Below are positions 1 to 11,027 of a DNA stretch of 64,000 nucleotides, one piece after another; position 1 is the stretch's first letter, and every line of letters begins with the position of its first letter. Both the position numbers and the translations under genes were made by a program. This DNA comes from Pilaira anomala (lineage: Eukaryota > Mucoromycota > Mucoromycetes > Mucorales > Mucoraceae), in assembly GCA_025716855.1 (NCBI GenBank), contig JAIXMQ010000074.1, positions 61,938-125,937 of the forward strand, read 5' to 3'. The notes under the pieces were generated by a model. It worked only from the letters and a program-made list of their open reading frames with translations. It made no database searches and had not been told where the DNA came from.

Positions 1-644
1 TTTATACACGCAACTAACCTTTTATAAAGATTATTCACTAAACTATGTAGTGACCCCATTTTATATATTTAACGTTCATATTTTCTTTGATTGCTTTTCT
101 TATAATCAATAGTTAAGTATCACATGCTTACATGGAAATAACTATCAAGCACACGTATAATATGTAAATACTTTTTATAAAAAGAATGTGTTTCTCTTAG
201 TTCTGAGAGTAATAATTAAACTACAATGATACTAACAGGGCAACAGCCACGAGAAGGCAGAAACACGTCTGGTCCCAAAAAGTATAAGAAGACAATTAGC
301 AAAGCAACACTAAAACGCATGTACACCTGCCACTAGTACACACTATAATTAACCAAATAAGAATCATCATCAATTCTTATCCACCACCATATTTTATATC
401 TAACATAGAGGTGTCATCTAACATCACAAATGCTTCATGCCTTTGGAGGATAAGAAGAAGAAAAAAAAAAGCATGAAAAAAGAGGGTTTGATTTATAGGT
501 ACTTTTTTTCTGCAGTCAGTTCTTTCTAGTTAAAAAAAAACAGAATTAAAGCCGAGGAATATTTCATAAGAACGATAACCACTGGTTCCATATCAGGTTT
601 AGTTTATAGCAAAAAGGAAACTATTACTTTTTCATGCAATGAAG

Positions 645-678
<34 letters not shown>

Positions 679-1052
679 TTTCAGAGCGCCGGGTTTGTGC
701 GGGACTAAAAAAAAAAAAAAAAAAAAAAAAAAATTAGGGATGGGGGTATTAGTTCAGCGTAAAAATATGTAAAAGAGAAAATCTCTTTGTTCATTCCACT
801 TTTTAAAAAACAAAATGGGTATGTTGATTTAGACTATATCCATCCATCAAAGTAAAGAGCATTTTTTATCTTTAATGGATGGATTATTATTATTTTTTTT
901 GAAAAAAAAAGCTAGAAACTAACAATATTTTATAATTTTTATTCAACTTCATGACAATTTAGTTGTAAGTATTATTTTGAATTCAAAATGTTAAAAAAAA
1001 AAAAAAATACTCTGTAGAATAAATCAGAAAAACTAATAAACCCAAATTATAG
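1..1052. promoter_or_regulatory. Upstream region of the EF-2 gene
   Basis: No coding sequence is recognised here. It is AT-rich and ends at the inferred splice acceptor (AG at 1051-1052) of the EF-2 main exon. Two long A runs (about 644-674 and 707-733) flank a short GC-rich island at about 681-705; this may be a nucleosome-depleted promoter core of a strongly expressed gene. A tiny first exon coding the family's usual first two residues must lie here. The only phase-compatible ATG followed by a GT that I saw is 740-745 (ATG GGG, then GTATTA), which is weak. Confidence 0.5.
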
Positions 1053-3581
1053 AATTTCACTATTGAAGAAATCCGTACCTTAATGGACAAAGTTACCAAT
1101 GTCCGTAACATGTCCGTTATTGCTCACGTCGATCACGGTAAATCCACCTTAACTGATTCCCTTGTCTCCAAGGCCGGTATTATTTCTTCCGGTCGTGCTG
1201 GTGAGGCCCGTTTCATGGATACTCGTAAGGATGAACAAGAACGTGGTATTACTATCAAGTCCACTGCCATTTCTCTTTATTTCCAAATGGCCGATCCTAC
1301 TGATATTGAGGAAATTAAGGGTCAAAAGACCAACGGTTCTGCTTTCTTGATTAACTTGATCGATTCTCCTGGTCACGTTGATTTCTCTTCTGAAGTTACT
1401 GCTGCCCTTCGTGTTACCGATGGTGCCCTTGTTGTTGTTGATTGTATTGATGGTGTCTGTGTCCAAACCGAGACTGTCTTGCGTCAAGCTTTGAACGAAC
1501 GTATTAAGCCCGTTATCTGTCTTAACAAGATGGATCGTGCTCTTCTCGAACTTCAATTAGATAAGGAAGAACTTTACAACTCTTTCTCTCGTACTATTGA
1601 ATCCGTTAACGTTATCATCTCCACCTATGTTGATGAAGCTCTCGGTGATGTTCAAGTTTACCCCGAAAAGGGTACCGTTGCTTTCGCTTCCGGTCTTCAC
1701 GGTTGGGGTTTCACTCTTCGTCAATTCGCTATCCGTTATGCCAAGAAGTTCGGTGTTGATAAGCAAAAGATGATGGGTAAGCTTTGGGGTGAAAACTACT
1801 TCAACCCTAAGACCAAGAAGTGGACCACCAAGTCTACTGATGCTGAGGGTAAGCAACTCGAACGTGCTTTCAACATGTTCATTTTGGATCCTATCTACCG
1901 TGTCTTTGATTCTGTCATGAACTTCAAGAAGGATCAAACCAAGGTTCTTTTGGAAAAGTTAGAGGTTAACCTCGCTGCTGATGAAAAGGATTTGGAAGGT
2001 AAGGCTCTTCTTAAGGTCGTTATGCGTAAGTTCTTGCCTGCTGGTGATGCTCTTTTGGAGATGATCTGTATCCATCTTCCTTCTCCCGTTACCTCTCAAG
2101 CTTACCGTTGTGCTCAATTGTACGAAGGTCCCGCTGATGATGAGTGTGCTCGTGGTATCACTGCTTGTGATCCTAACGGTCCTCTTATGTTATACGTCTC
2201 CAAGATGGTTCCCACCTCTGATAAGGGTCGTTTCTACGCTTTCGGTCGTGTCTTCTCTGGTACCGTCCGTGCTGGTATGAAGGTCAGAATTCAAGGTCCT
2301 AACTACCTTCCCGGTTCCAAGACTGATCTTGCCGTCAAGTCTATCCAACGTACTGTTCTCATGATGGGACGTAACGTTGAAGCTATCGAAGATTGTCCCG
2401 CTGGTAACATTATTGGTCTTGTCGGTGTTGATCAATTCTTGGTCAAGTCTGGTACCATTACTACCTCCGAAGTTGCTCACAACATGAAGGTCATGAAGTT
2501 CTCTGTCTCTCCTGTTGTTCAAGTTGCTGTTGATGTTAAGAACGCTAACGATCTCCCCAAGCTTGTTGAAGGTCTTAAGCGTCTTGCTAAGTCCGATCCT
2601 TGTGTCATGACTTTCACTTCTGACTCTGGTGAACATATTGTTGCCGGTGCTGGTGAACTCCATCTTGAAATTTGTTTGAAGGATCTCGAAGAAGATCACG
2701 CTCAAGTTCCCCTCAAGACTGGTGACCCCGTTGTCCAATACCGTGAAACCGTCACTGCTGAATCTACCATTGACTGTCTTTCCAAGTCTCCTAACAAGCA
2801 TAACCGTATTTACATGCGTGCTCTCCCCTTGAACGATGAACTCGCTGATGAAATTGATGGTGGTAAGATCTCTGCCAAGGATGATTTCAAGCTCCGTGCT
2901 CGTGTCCTTGCTGATAAGTACGAATGGGATGTTACTGAAGCTCGTAAGATCTGGTGTTTCGGTCCTGACGGTACTGGTCCTAACGTTCTCGTTGATGTCA
3001 CTAAGCAAGTTCAATACCTCGGTGAAATCAAGGATTCTTGTGTTGCTGCTTTCCAATGGGCTACCAAGGAAGGTCCCGTTGCTGAAGAAAACGTCCGTTC
3101 CGTTCGTTTCAACATTCTCGATGTCACTCTTCATGCTGATGCTATCCATCGTGGTGGTGGACAAATTATCCCTACTTGTCGTCGTGTCATGTATGCTTCT
3201 ATTCTTACCGCTACTCCCGGTATTCAAGAACCCGTCTACCTCGTCGAAATCCAATGTCCCGATTCCGCTATTGGTGGTATCTACTCTTGTCTTAACAGAC
3301 GTCGTGGTCAAGTCTTCTCTGAAGAACAAAAGCCTGGTACCCCTATGGTTGCCGTTAAGGCTTACTTGCCCGTTAACGAATCTTTCGGTTTCACTGCTGA
3401 TCTTCGTGCCGCTACCGGTGGTCAAGCTTTCCCTCAAGCTGTCTTCGATCATTGGCAAATCATGCCCGGAAACCCTACTGAACCCGGAAACAAGGTTTAC
3501 GATATCATCCGTGCCGTCCGTAAGAGAAAGGGTCTCGTTGAAGATATTCCCGGTCTTGACAAGTACTACGATAAGCTTTAA
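1053..3581 (+). CDS. eEF2: Translation elongation factor 2 (main exon)
   Basis: This is the GTPase that translocates peptidyl-tRNA on the cytosolic ribosome. The reading frame is open from AAT at 1053, giving [10 protein letters not shown] before the methionine at 1083. Family members begin MVNFT, so a short first exon (two codons) lies upstream and its position is uncertain. The G1 motif is AHVDHGKST, followed by the switch-I segment around [18 protein letters not shown], which holds the threonine phosphorylated in other eukaryotes, then DSPGHVDF and NKMD. The diphthamide histidine sits in DAIHRGGGQ near the C-terminus, and the protein ends in DKL. Length is about 842-844 residues, as in yeast. 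Codon use is extremely biased (GGT, CGT, AAG, GAA, TCT/TCC), as expected for very high expression. It converges on the WD-repeat gene 218 bp downstream. Confidence 0.97.
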   Translation, partial: NFTIEEIRTLMDKVTNVRNMSVIAHVDHGKSTLTDSLVSKAGIISSGRAGEARFMDTRKDEQERGITIKSTAISLYFQMADPTDIEEIKGQKTNGSAFLINLIDSPGHVDFSSEVTAALRVTDGALVVVDCIDGVCVQTETVLRQALNERIKPVICLNKMDRALLELQLDKEELYNSFSRTIESVNVIISTYVDEALGDVQVYPEKGTVAFASGLHGWGFTLRQFAIRYAKKFGVDKQKMMGKLWGENYFNPKTKKWTTKSTDAEGKQLERAFNMFILDPIYRVFDSVMNFKKDQTKVLLEKLEVNLAADEKDLEGKALLKVVMRKFLPAGDALLEMICIHLPSPVTSQAYRCAQLYEGPADDECARGITACDPNGPLMLYVSKMVPTSDKGRFYAFGRVFSGTVRAGMKVRIQGPNYLPGSKTDLAVKSIQRTVLMMGRNVEAIEDCPAGNIIGLVGVDQFLVKSGTITTSEVAHNMKVMKFSVSPVVQVAVDVKNANDLPKLVEGLKRLAKSDPCVMTFTSDSGEHIVAGAGELHLEICLKDLEEDHAQVPLKTGDPVVQYRETVTAESTIDCLSKSPNKHNRIYMRALPLNDELADEIDGGKISAKDDFKLRARVLADKYEWDVTEARKIWCFGPDGTGPNVLVDVTKQVQYLGEIKDSCVAAFQWATKEGPVAEENVRSVRFNILDVTLHADAIHRGGGQIIPTCRRVMYASILTATPGIQEPVYLVEIQCPDSAIGGIYSCLNRRRGQVFSEEQKPGTPMVAVKAYLPVNESFGFTADLRAATGGQAFPQAVFDHWQIMPGNPTEPGNKVYDIIRAVRKRKGLVEDIPGLDKYYDKL

Positions 3582-3798
3582 ATTGCTTATTTGTGGACTA
3601 GTTGATAATTTAAAAAGGTGGAATAATTTTATGAATTATAGCCATTTTGTTGTTTTAAAATAAACGAATTTTACATATATATATTCAGAAAAAAAAAAAA
3701 GAGTTGTGATTTTATTTTTGTTTATTATACAGTGTGTGTGTGTGTGTGTGTGTGAGGGTTTGTATTAGGAAGTACAGAATGGATTAAGAGAGAAAAAA
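3582..3798. other. Convergent 3' region with (GT)n microsatellite
   Basis: This is the 217-bp spacer between the stops of EF-2 (+) and the WD-repeat gene (-). It contains a (GT)n run at about 3731-3753 and a short A run. It must hold both 3' UTRs and polyadenylation signals. No gene was seen. Confidence 0.6.
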
Positions 3799-5805
3799 TT
3801 ACCAATGGCTTGCCAAGTTAATATCTCCTAGCACGTTGTTTCGAACATGTGCTGGTACTTTATCCCATTTCTCATTCCAAAGCCTTCTTTTCTTTTGTTT
3901 TTCTTCACACTCCTTCTTTCTCCTCCTCTTTTTTTGATAGTCTTCAAGTATAGATAAAGCCTTTTGACCAGCCATTTTCTCAAGACTTTGTACACGACGA
4001 GAGGATTGTACGAATTCATATGCCAATACACGCTTCTTAGTAGATACGTACAGATAGGAACCTTCTTTAGACCATTGTAAACCATTAATTTTAGCTAAGA
4101 TTCGTAACTTTCTATTCTTTTCACCGCGAAATGAAATCATTGTAATTTCATGTCTTGTAACTATATTTTCATGTCGATGATAATCTTTAATAGAGATATA
4201 GTTTGTTGGATCATCAGTTGTAATTGCTTCATCTAAATTAACAGTATGCAAGTATCCATATCTATTTGAAAAGACTAAAACACCTTCTTGTTGGGGATGG
4301 AATTGTATAGCATAAGTGTAACCACCAGCATCAATTTTATGCAACATTTCAAATTTAGGTTGAGTTTTCCATATAAAGACAGTATTATGTGTATCAGAAG
4401 TATGAGCGAAAAATAAAGAAGATTTACTCCAACAAAGATATTGAGAAGAAAAAGTTGGAATAGTGGTTGGAATTTTAAACTTTTCTGGTGATCCAAATAC
4501 GAGTCGATTCTTTTGTTGGTTAAAAAAGACGGATAAATGAAATATACAGGCATCATCACCTACACAAACTAAATGTTGTCCATCTGGACTCACACGCGCA
4601 TCGTTTATAGGTACATGATCAAAGCAACGTATATGTTGATTTAGATGACAATTGTTGGTTGTTTGACATTGTCCATGACTAGGTAAATCATAAATTAATA
4701 TACCTGCATCATTCATACACGCAATTAAAAAATAACTATAGTCGTTATTCTTCTTTTTCCAACGTACTATTTGAACTGAATTGGTCATTAATAATACATT
4801 GTCTTTTCCTTTAAATTTCGTTCCCCATATCTTGACTGGTGGTTTCGTTTCATCCATACAACAATATAATTCAAATTCTCCTTCTAATCCACCAATAGCC
4901 ATATATCCATACTTTTCTGCTAAACATAAAGGCTCAAATCCTAATGTTAAATAAGAATCTTGTGGAAATACCACAGGAAATTGTGATCGTTTAATGTATT
5001 TTGTATAGGGTGTAAATTTTGATAAAAAGTTGTCGTTATGTGTTGTAAATGATTTGTTATCGAATGAAGAAGGTTTTTGATATGCTGAATGTTTCGGTAA
5101 TGAGACAGAAGCATGAGTTTCGTTGAATTTATTAGAAGTATTTGTTAAAGTATTTGGGTCAATAATACAGCTAGTTTCTAACCAAGTTGTAACATTATTT
5201 TTAGTATTGGTAGTGGTAGTGTTGTTATTTATATTAACTTTTAAATCATCAATAATATGATTTAATTTTCCACATTCTATAATACGATCTCTATAGACAG
5301 CATGAAGTTTTTCAGATAATCCATAATCAGATAACACTAATGATAAAGCACTTGCAGATTGATCATGATTTGAAGTAGAACTAGAAGAAGGTAATTGTTT
5401 AGGCCAGCCCTTTTCCTTTCTCCAGAAACTCGAACTTTTCCAGGGAGAAATTTTATTGAGTAACAAAAGTTCTCTTTGTCTTTGTTTTATAAAGCCTGTT
5501 AGTCTCATGTCGTTTGATTCCCAAGTAAAGTCGTTTGTACTATATGGATCTTCATCCCACATGTCGAAGCCAGCTTGAGATGTTGAAGAAGAACATGAGA
5601 GTTCTGAAGCATCTGAATCAGCGTCTTGTTCACTTCTATAATTTGCTTGACGCGGACCTAGATATTCATAATCGAGTGAATAATCAGATTCCGCTCCATC
5701 ATCTTCCTCTTCTTCTTCGTCTTGTTCTTTTAACTCTGTTGTTTTTGGTAAAATCCAATCATGATTATAACTAGACATAAATTTCGATTCTTCATAGTAA
5801 ACCAT
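3799..5805 (-). CDS. WD40-repeat-like protein, DUF2415 type
   Basis: A single uninterrupted exon encodes 668 residues. The N-terminal ~150 residues are acidic and serine-rich (EEEEEDD run near residue 30) and probably disordered. The middle and C-terminal parts look like a beta-propeller: blades include INDARVSPDGQHLVCVGDD and YAIQFHPQQEGVLVFSNRYG, and the late GLQWSKEGSYLYVSTKK resembles the short motif defining fungal DUF2415 proteins. The tail is strongly basic (KKRRRKKECEEKQKKRR), possibly a nuclear signal. The start at 5805 gives MVYYEES; an in-frame ATG nine codons later is the alternative. The biochemical role is unknown. It diverges from MSH1 with an 826-bp spacer. Family assignment is from memory of the motif, not a search. 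Confidence 0.75.
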   Translation of the reverse strand: MVYYEESKFMSSYNHDWILPKTTELKEQDEEEEEDDGAESDYSLDYEYLGPRQANYRSEQDADSDASELSCSSSTSQAGFDMWDEDPYSTNDFTWESNDMRLTGFIKQRQRELLLLNKISPWKSSSFWRKEKGWPKQLPSSSSTSNHDQSASALSLVLSDYGLSEKLHAVYRDRIIECGKLNHIIDDLKVNINNNTTTTNTKNNVTTWLETSCIIDPNTLTNTSNKFNETHASVSLPKHSAYQKPSSFDNKSFTTHNDNFLSKFTPYTKYIKRSQFPVVFPQDSYLTLGFEPLCLAEKYGYMAIGGLEGEFELYCCMDETKPPVKIWGTKFKGKDNVLLMTNSVQIVRWKKKNNDYSYFLIACMNDAGILIYDLPSHGQCQTTNNCHLNQHIRCFDHVPINDARVSPDGQHLVCVGDDACIFHLSVFFNQQKNRLVFGSPEKFKIPTTIPTFSSQYLCWSKSSLFFAHTSDTHNTVFIWKTQPKFEMLHKIDAGGYTYAIQFHPQQEGVLVFSNRYGYLHTVNLDEAITTDDPTNYISIKDYHRHENIVTRHEITMISFRGEKNRKLRILAKINGLQWSKEGSYLYVSTKKRVLAYEFVQSSRRVQSLEKMAGQKALSILEDYQKKRRRKKECEEKQKKRRLWNEKWDKVPAHVRNNVLGDINLASHW

Positions 5806-6631
5806 GCTATGTTTTTAATAGAAAGAAGAAGAAGAAAAAAGGGGATTTTTTTTTACAAAAAGAAGCTATTATATTATTGTTCTGAATTCGAAATTGATCT
5901 AAACAAGGAGACTGAAAAGACGAAGAAACACCAGGCTTAATTTTTTTTTTTTTTTTTTTGTACAAAAGGAATCATATAACCTAAAGAGAGGAACTTCAGC
6001 CCCTCTCTTCTTTTTCAACTCCTCCCTTTTTCTTATTATATATTTTATAGCATCCAAAAATCTTGTAATATTTTATTGGTTTCATGGCAACAAAAGGTCT
6101 CGGATATTGATTCCATCATGTGTGTGTGTATTTATGAAGATTTATCTCTTCTTTCACACACACGGGCTGTTCTCAAAGGCAAAATTTCATAGTTTTTAGA
6201 ATTAACATGTTTCAATATAAGGAATAGTGAATTAAAAAAAAAAGTAACGGTTAATTAAGCTTAAATAAATATATCTCAGTATAAAAAAAAATGTTTAAGC
6301 AACTCCATGTTTATTCCAAGTGCAACCAGTCAAGATGTACCAAAAGAAAAACATTTCTAGTTAGTTAATAACTGTTTTGTTCGTTTTCTTTCTATTTTCT
6401 TTTCTCAAAAGGAGTGTGTATATGTCATTGTTTTTTTTCCTCCTATAGATTTAATTTTTCCATTATTTGTTGATATATCCGAAAATACAAAGAAGTTTTG
6501 CATGTTAAGAAGAATATGTATAGTTACAGGCAGTAACAAAATAATGCCTTTTTTTTTCTTAATACAGTCACAGTGTACCTATTTTTTTTTTTTAAACTTT
6601 TTTTCATACTTCTATCTTTTTTTTTTCTGGC
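5806..6631. promoter_or_regulatory. Divergent promoter region, WD-repeat gene and MSH1
   Basis: This 826-bp intergenic stretch lies between two divergently transcribed genes. It is pyrimidine-rich on the + strand, with T runs near 5941-5960 and throughout 6420-6625. No open reading frame here looks coding. It presumably contains both 5' UTRs and promoters; no specific regulator site was recognised. Confidence 0.5.
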
Positions 6632-9473
6632 ATGTTTCATATATTGAGAAGAACAGTGTTCACGAGAACATGGTCAAGAACGTTTATTACGACAAAACCT
6701 TTACTAAAAAAAGTTTCTAAACTAAACCTAAGTGAACTTGTTTTAGAAACTGATTCTTGTATACCCGTTGCATCACCACTTTTACGAAAAGAGATCTCGA
6801 CAGGTTCAATAGTACTGGATACAGTACGCGAGTATACCAAAAAGTATCCATTATGTGTTCTTTTAGTTCAAGTAGGCGATTTTTATGAGGTAAAAGGAAA
6901 ACTTCTTTTTTACATGTGCATAATTTTTTTTTTTTAATCCCTGATAAATCTTTATTAAGCTGTATGAATCCCATGCAACTACATATGCACCACAACTTGA
7001 TTTAAAATTGACCAAAAAAACAATCACAACCGAATCAACCGTAGATTTCGCTGGTTTTCCATTAAAAGCACTTGATAGATACTTGGATATACTTGTGAAT
7101 CGACTTGGATGTAGAGTAGCCCTTTGTGAACAATTCGGTTCTGTTTCTCGAGAAGATAAATCTGCATTAGGAATTCATCGTAAAATTACTCGCATCATTA
7201 CTCCAGGTACAGTTATAGAAGAGCGATTCTTGGAATCAAATCAATACAATTATTTACTATCCATATTTCCTAATAAGGATAATACACTTGGTTTGGCTTG
7301 GGTAGATGTCTCTGTAGGAGAATTCGTGATGCAGCAAACTACTTTGGATGCTTTAAAAGACGATATTGCTAGAATCAGACCGAGAGAAGTTTTATTGCCT
7401 TTATCTATGAAACCTTCTGACTCCTTATTACAACAAGGTTTATTTGATCAAGAAGTTTATGATCCAATAACAAGATTATTGATTGCAGATTCAACGATTG
7501 CAATTAGTTACATACCTGATCACCAATATAATGCGGGAGCTGCTGTAAGAACACTACAGAACATGTTTAAGAGTCATACTCTTGAGTTTAGTCAAATTGA
7601 ATTCTCTGCAAGCATGGCTTTAATGATGTACGTGAATGAGACTCATATCAATAGAAAACCAAAATGGCAAAAACCATCCCGATTTACTATGCATGATTCT
7701 GTGTGTATTGATAGTGCTGCAATGGCGTCACTCGAGATTGTCAAAAGTTTACAGGGGAGAAGAACAGATAGTTTATTAAGTGTTATAGATTGTACTTCTA
7801 CAAGTGCCGGTTCAAGATTATTGACACGTTGGATATCTTCTCCTTTAACCTCTGTAGAACAAATTAAACAAAGATTAGACATTGTTGGTTACTTTAAAGA
7901 AGAAGGTTTTTTATTAGATGATCTTCGAAATTTGTTGAGACAAAGCACGGATGCACAAAGAGCAATACAACGTCTTGTTTTAAAAAGAGGTCAGCATTCG
8001 GATTTAATGGAAGTTTGGTATACTTTGGATATTATGAGAAATATTCATGATATGTTAAAGCGCTCTGATGCAGAACCTACACAAGATTTACTCCTCTCAA
8101 TGGATCCACATACTTCATTAGCTAATTATATTCGTGATGCATTTGATCATGAAAAAATTCAAGCCAAGGAGAACAGAGATTATGGATTCGTAAACCATGC
8201 ATTTCATCCCGACCTATTACAACTACATACCCAACTAGATGAATTAGATACACAACGCATTGCGCTTCAAACTGAACTTCGTACACTGTGTGGCAACTCA
8301 ATTTCTCTCTTGGCAGACGGTCCTTTCAAACACGTTGTTGAAGTCAATACCAGAAAGGCCTCTAATTTATTAGAAAAGTTCCCCAACGCAATTCTTTTAA
8401 ATAGTACAAAGGTTAAAAAAAGATTTCAGATAGAGGAATGGACAGATATCTCAGTGCGTATCAGTACAGTTCAATCACAAATCATTGAAATCGAAAGTGA
8501 AGTATTTGATCGAGTCGTAGATAAAGTGTTGGACCAAAGTGCAACTATTTTACAAAGCTGTAGAAAATTAGCTGAATTAGATGTCTTGACGTCTTTTTCA
8601 CACTTGGCACGACAAAATGGATATGTAAGACCTCGTATGACCCAAGTAAACCGTACCATGATTTTAGGCGGACGGCATCCAGTGGTAGAAGCCAATTTAT
8701 CAAGAAAGGGGCAAACATTTGTACGCAACGATTGCGATCTTGGTGCAGATCAGCGTATTTGGTTATTAACTGGACCCAACATGGGTGGAAAGAGTACGTT
8801 CTTAAGACAACATGTTATTATAGTGATAATGGCACACATGGGTTCTTTTGTTCCCGCTGACCGTGCTTGGATTGGTATCACCGATAGAATCTTTAGTCGT
8901 GTAGGTGCGGCAGACAACTTGGCACAAAACCAATCTACATTTATGGTGGAGATGTCTGAGGTATCTACCATCTTGAAACAAGCTACTTCAAAATCAACTG
9001 TGATTATGGATGAAGTGGGTAGGGGTACCTCAACTACAGATGGGTTTTCATTAGCGTTCGGTATTTTGGATTTCTTACATAATCAAATCAAGTGCCGTAC
9101 CATTTACGCAACCCATTATCATGAGTTAGCTGACACCATGACAAATTACGAGAATATTAAATGTTATAAAACAAGTATTCAAAAAAATTCTTTAGGAGGA
9201 TTTCGTTTTGTACATAAAGTAGAGCCAGGTATTTGCAGACAATCACATGGATTAAAAGTTGCTCAATTGGCAGGTAACGTGTTTTTTTTTAAGAAAAAAA
9301 ACTTGTTTTCTTTTACATATGGAATCTTATTTATTTTTCTCGTAATAGGTTTACCAGCAGAAGTAATAGATAAAGCAGAATCAATGTGGAATGTTTTACA
9401 ACAAAATCAATCTTATATCGTGCCTCAAATAATCGACTCACATCATGAAGAGAAAAAGAAAAGCGTTATTTAA
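6632..9473 (+). CDS. MSH1: Mitochondrial DNA mismatch-repair protein MutS homologue MSH1
   Basis: Exons are 6632-6889, 6960-9273 and 9349-9473, giving 898 residues; all joins are GT-AG and in frame. The first ~30 residues are rich in Arg, Thr and hydrophobics without acids (MFHILRRTVFTRTWSRTF), a typical mitochondrial presequence. The mismatch-binding Phe-X-Glu motif is GDFYELYES, split by intron 1 directly after the Glu (F84, E86). The ATPase has Walker A GPNMGGKST near residue 691, Walker B in VIMDEVGRGTSTTDG and the ATHYHELAD switch region. Length and domain order match yeast Msh1, which maintains mtDNA. Intron 2 is exactly 75 nt without stops, so retention would insert 25 hydrophobic and lysine-rich residues rather than truncate. 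No GIY-YIG nuclease domain is present, unlike plant MSH1. Confidence 0.94.
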
Positions 9474-11027
9474 GTCTGATCACATTATACCTTTTTACTG
9501 TACATATCTTAATGTTGATGTTATAATAAAGAAGCAAGTTTTTTCACTGTTCTATAATATTTCCCCCACAATGTACGAAACAGGTTTATTATTTATGTTC
9601 TTCTCTTACCAACAAACACGTTGTAACAAGTGATCAAAAAAGTTAAACAACACTTCAAAAAAAAAACTCCTTATTTAAGGAGTGAGAAGAAATATTTACA
9701 GTTGAGAATGATCGTAGGTCATCCGCTTACAGAAGGAGAGAAGGGATATAAAAGTGTCACTAATTCACATACACCAAATCTGCAGCTTCCGCATGAACAG
9801 TTTCATCTGTATATATCGTCATATTACAAGCGAAATAGTTATATAATTCCAATAATAAGGTGCAAATATATAAATATGGTAAAGAATGTTCTCTGCAAAT
9901 GATTCAATGGAACACTTTTTTTTTTTATTTATTCTTTATTCGTGTCTGATAAATTAGCTCAAGAGTGTACACAATACACAGCATCCATTTCGGAACAAAA
10001 TATTTTTTTTTTCAAGTTGAACCTAATATAAAACCCGGCAGTGGATCTCTCCATTGTTGGTTAAATTACCTTCTAGATTGAAAAAAAGGCTTCTGATTAA
10101 ATATGAGTATTAGGAGAGGAATTTTACCTTTAGGGGGAGGGGGATGTGAGTTTTTTTTTTCTTTTTTTGCTCTTTTAAAAAATTTAATAATGAATCTTTT
10201 TTCTCTGTTTTGTCTTGTAACCTGCCCCTTTTACATAAAACTGCTTGGAATCCAATTATGAAACTGTAAGATCTTTATTTTTTGCATATATTTTTATGCA
10301 GATTTAAAATTGGCATTTTGTATTTACATGGTTTGAAAGCGTCCAGATGATTCTCTTGCAGATAGATTTTTTTTTCTTCTAATTTAACTATAAATAGGAG
10401 TTTTTGTTTATTTGTTTGTTTGTGTATATCTGTTAAGTTACAATAAATCCAGCTTGCTCTAGAAACAAAAACAAAAAAACCAAGTTTTTATTTTTTTTGT
10501 AGACTGCACGATGATAATTAAGTTATCCCTATTATATATATTTCCTTTTTTTGAAATGATCCTATCTTCTGTTTCCAAGTTGATAATAATTGGAGCATAA
10601 TTGGGCTTGTGATGTAATCATGTACTGTCTCTCTTCGAGGTTATACAGGTACTTGTTTGTTGCTGACAACGTAAAAAGTTTTATCTGTGAAAAATATTAC
10701 TCTGTCAGAATACTTATATATCAGTCTCTTCAAATTAAGGGCATAAAACTGCCATGCTCCGGGTTACAATAACAAAAGAAACAATAAAATGCACTATTTG
10801 ACAGCCGCATTAATATAAATTGTAGCTATAAAGAGTCATATGGAGCCAAAACGAACTATGGAGATAATGATAACTTAAATCTTAAAAGAGATAAACATTC
10901 TACTAATATGTAGTTCTAATGCTATGTTTATTATAATTAATTACAGTATGTTTTGCTATATGCTAATGTAAGTATGTAAAAAGTAAGGAAGAGTGGGGAA
11001 TATATAATTGAAATATGTATAAGTGTT
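9474..11027. other. Intergenic region with no recognisable gene
   Basis: These 1.55 kb are AT-rich with T runs and no coding pattern I trust; the short ORFs at 9630-9902 and 10590-10772 lack recognisable motifs. An 18-bp perfect inverted repeat (arms ACTCCTTA/TAAGGAGT) lies near 9666-9683. The interval should contain the 3' UTRs of MSH1 (+) and the ferric-reductase gene (-). Confidence 0.5.

Noticed and set aside
2190..3458. A 422-codon ORF antisense to EF-2
   Set aside because: It mirrors the extreme codon bias of EF-2, which removes stop triplets on the opposite strand; the product has no domain features.
2836..3663. A 275-codon ORF in a second forward frame of EF-2
   Set aside because: A shadow of the biased coding frame, rich in Leu/Val/Ser, with no independent evidence.
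9445..9902. Two overlapping short ORFs after MSH1
   Set aside because: They begin inside or right after the MSH1 stop region and have no recognisable motif.
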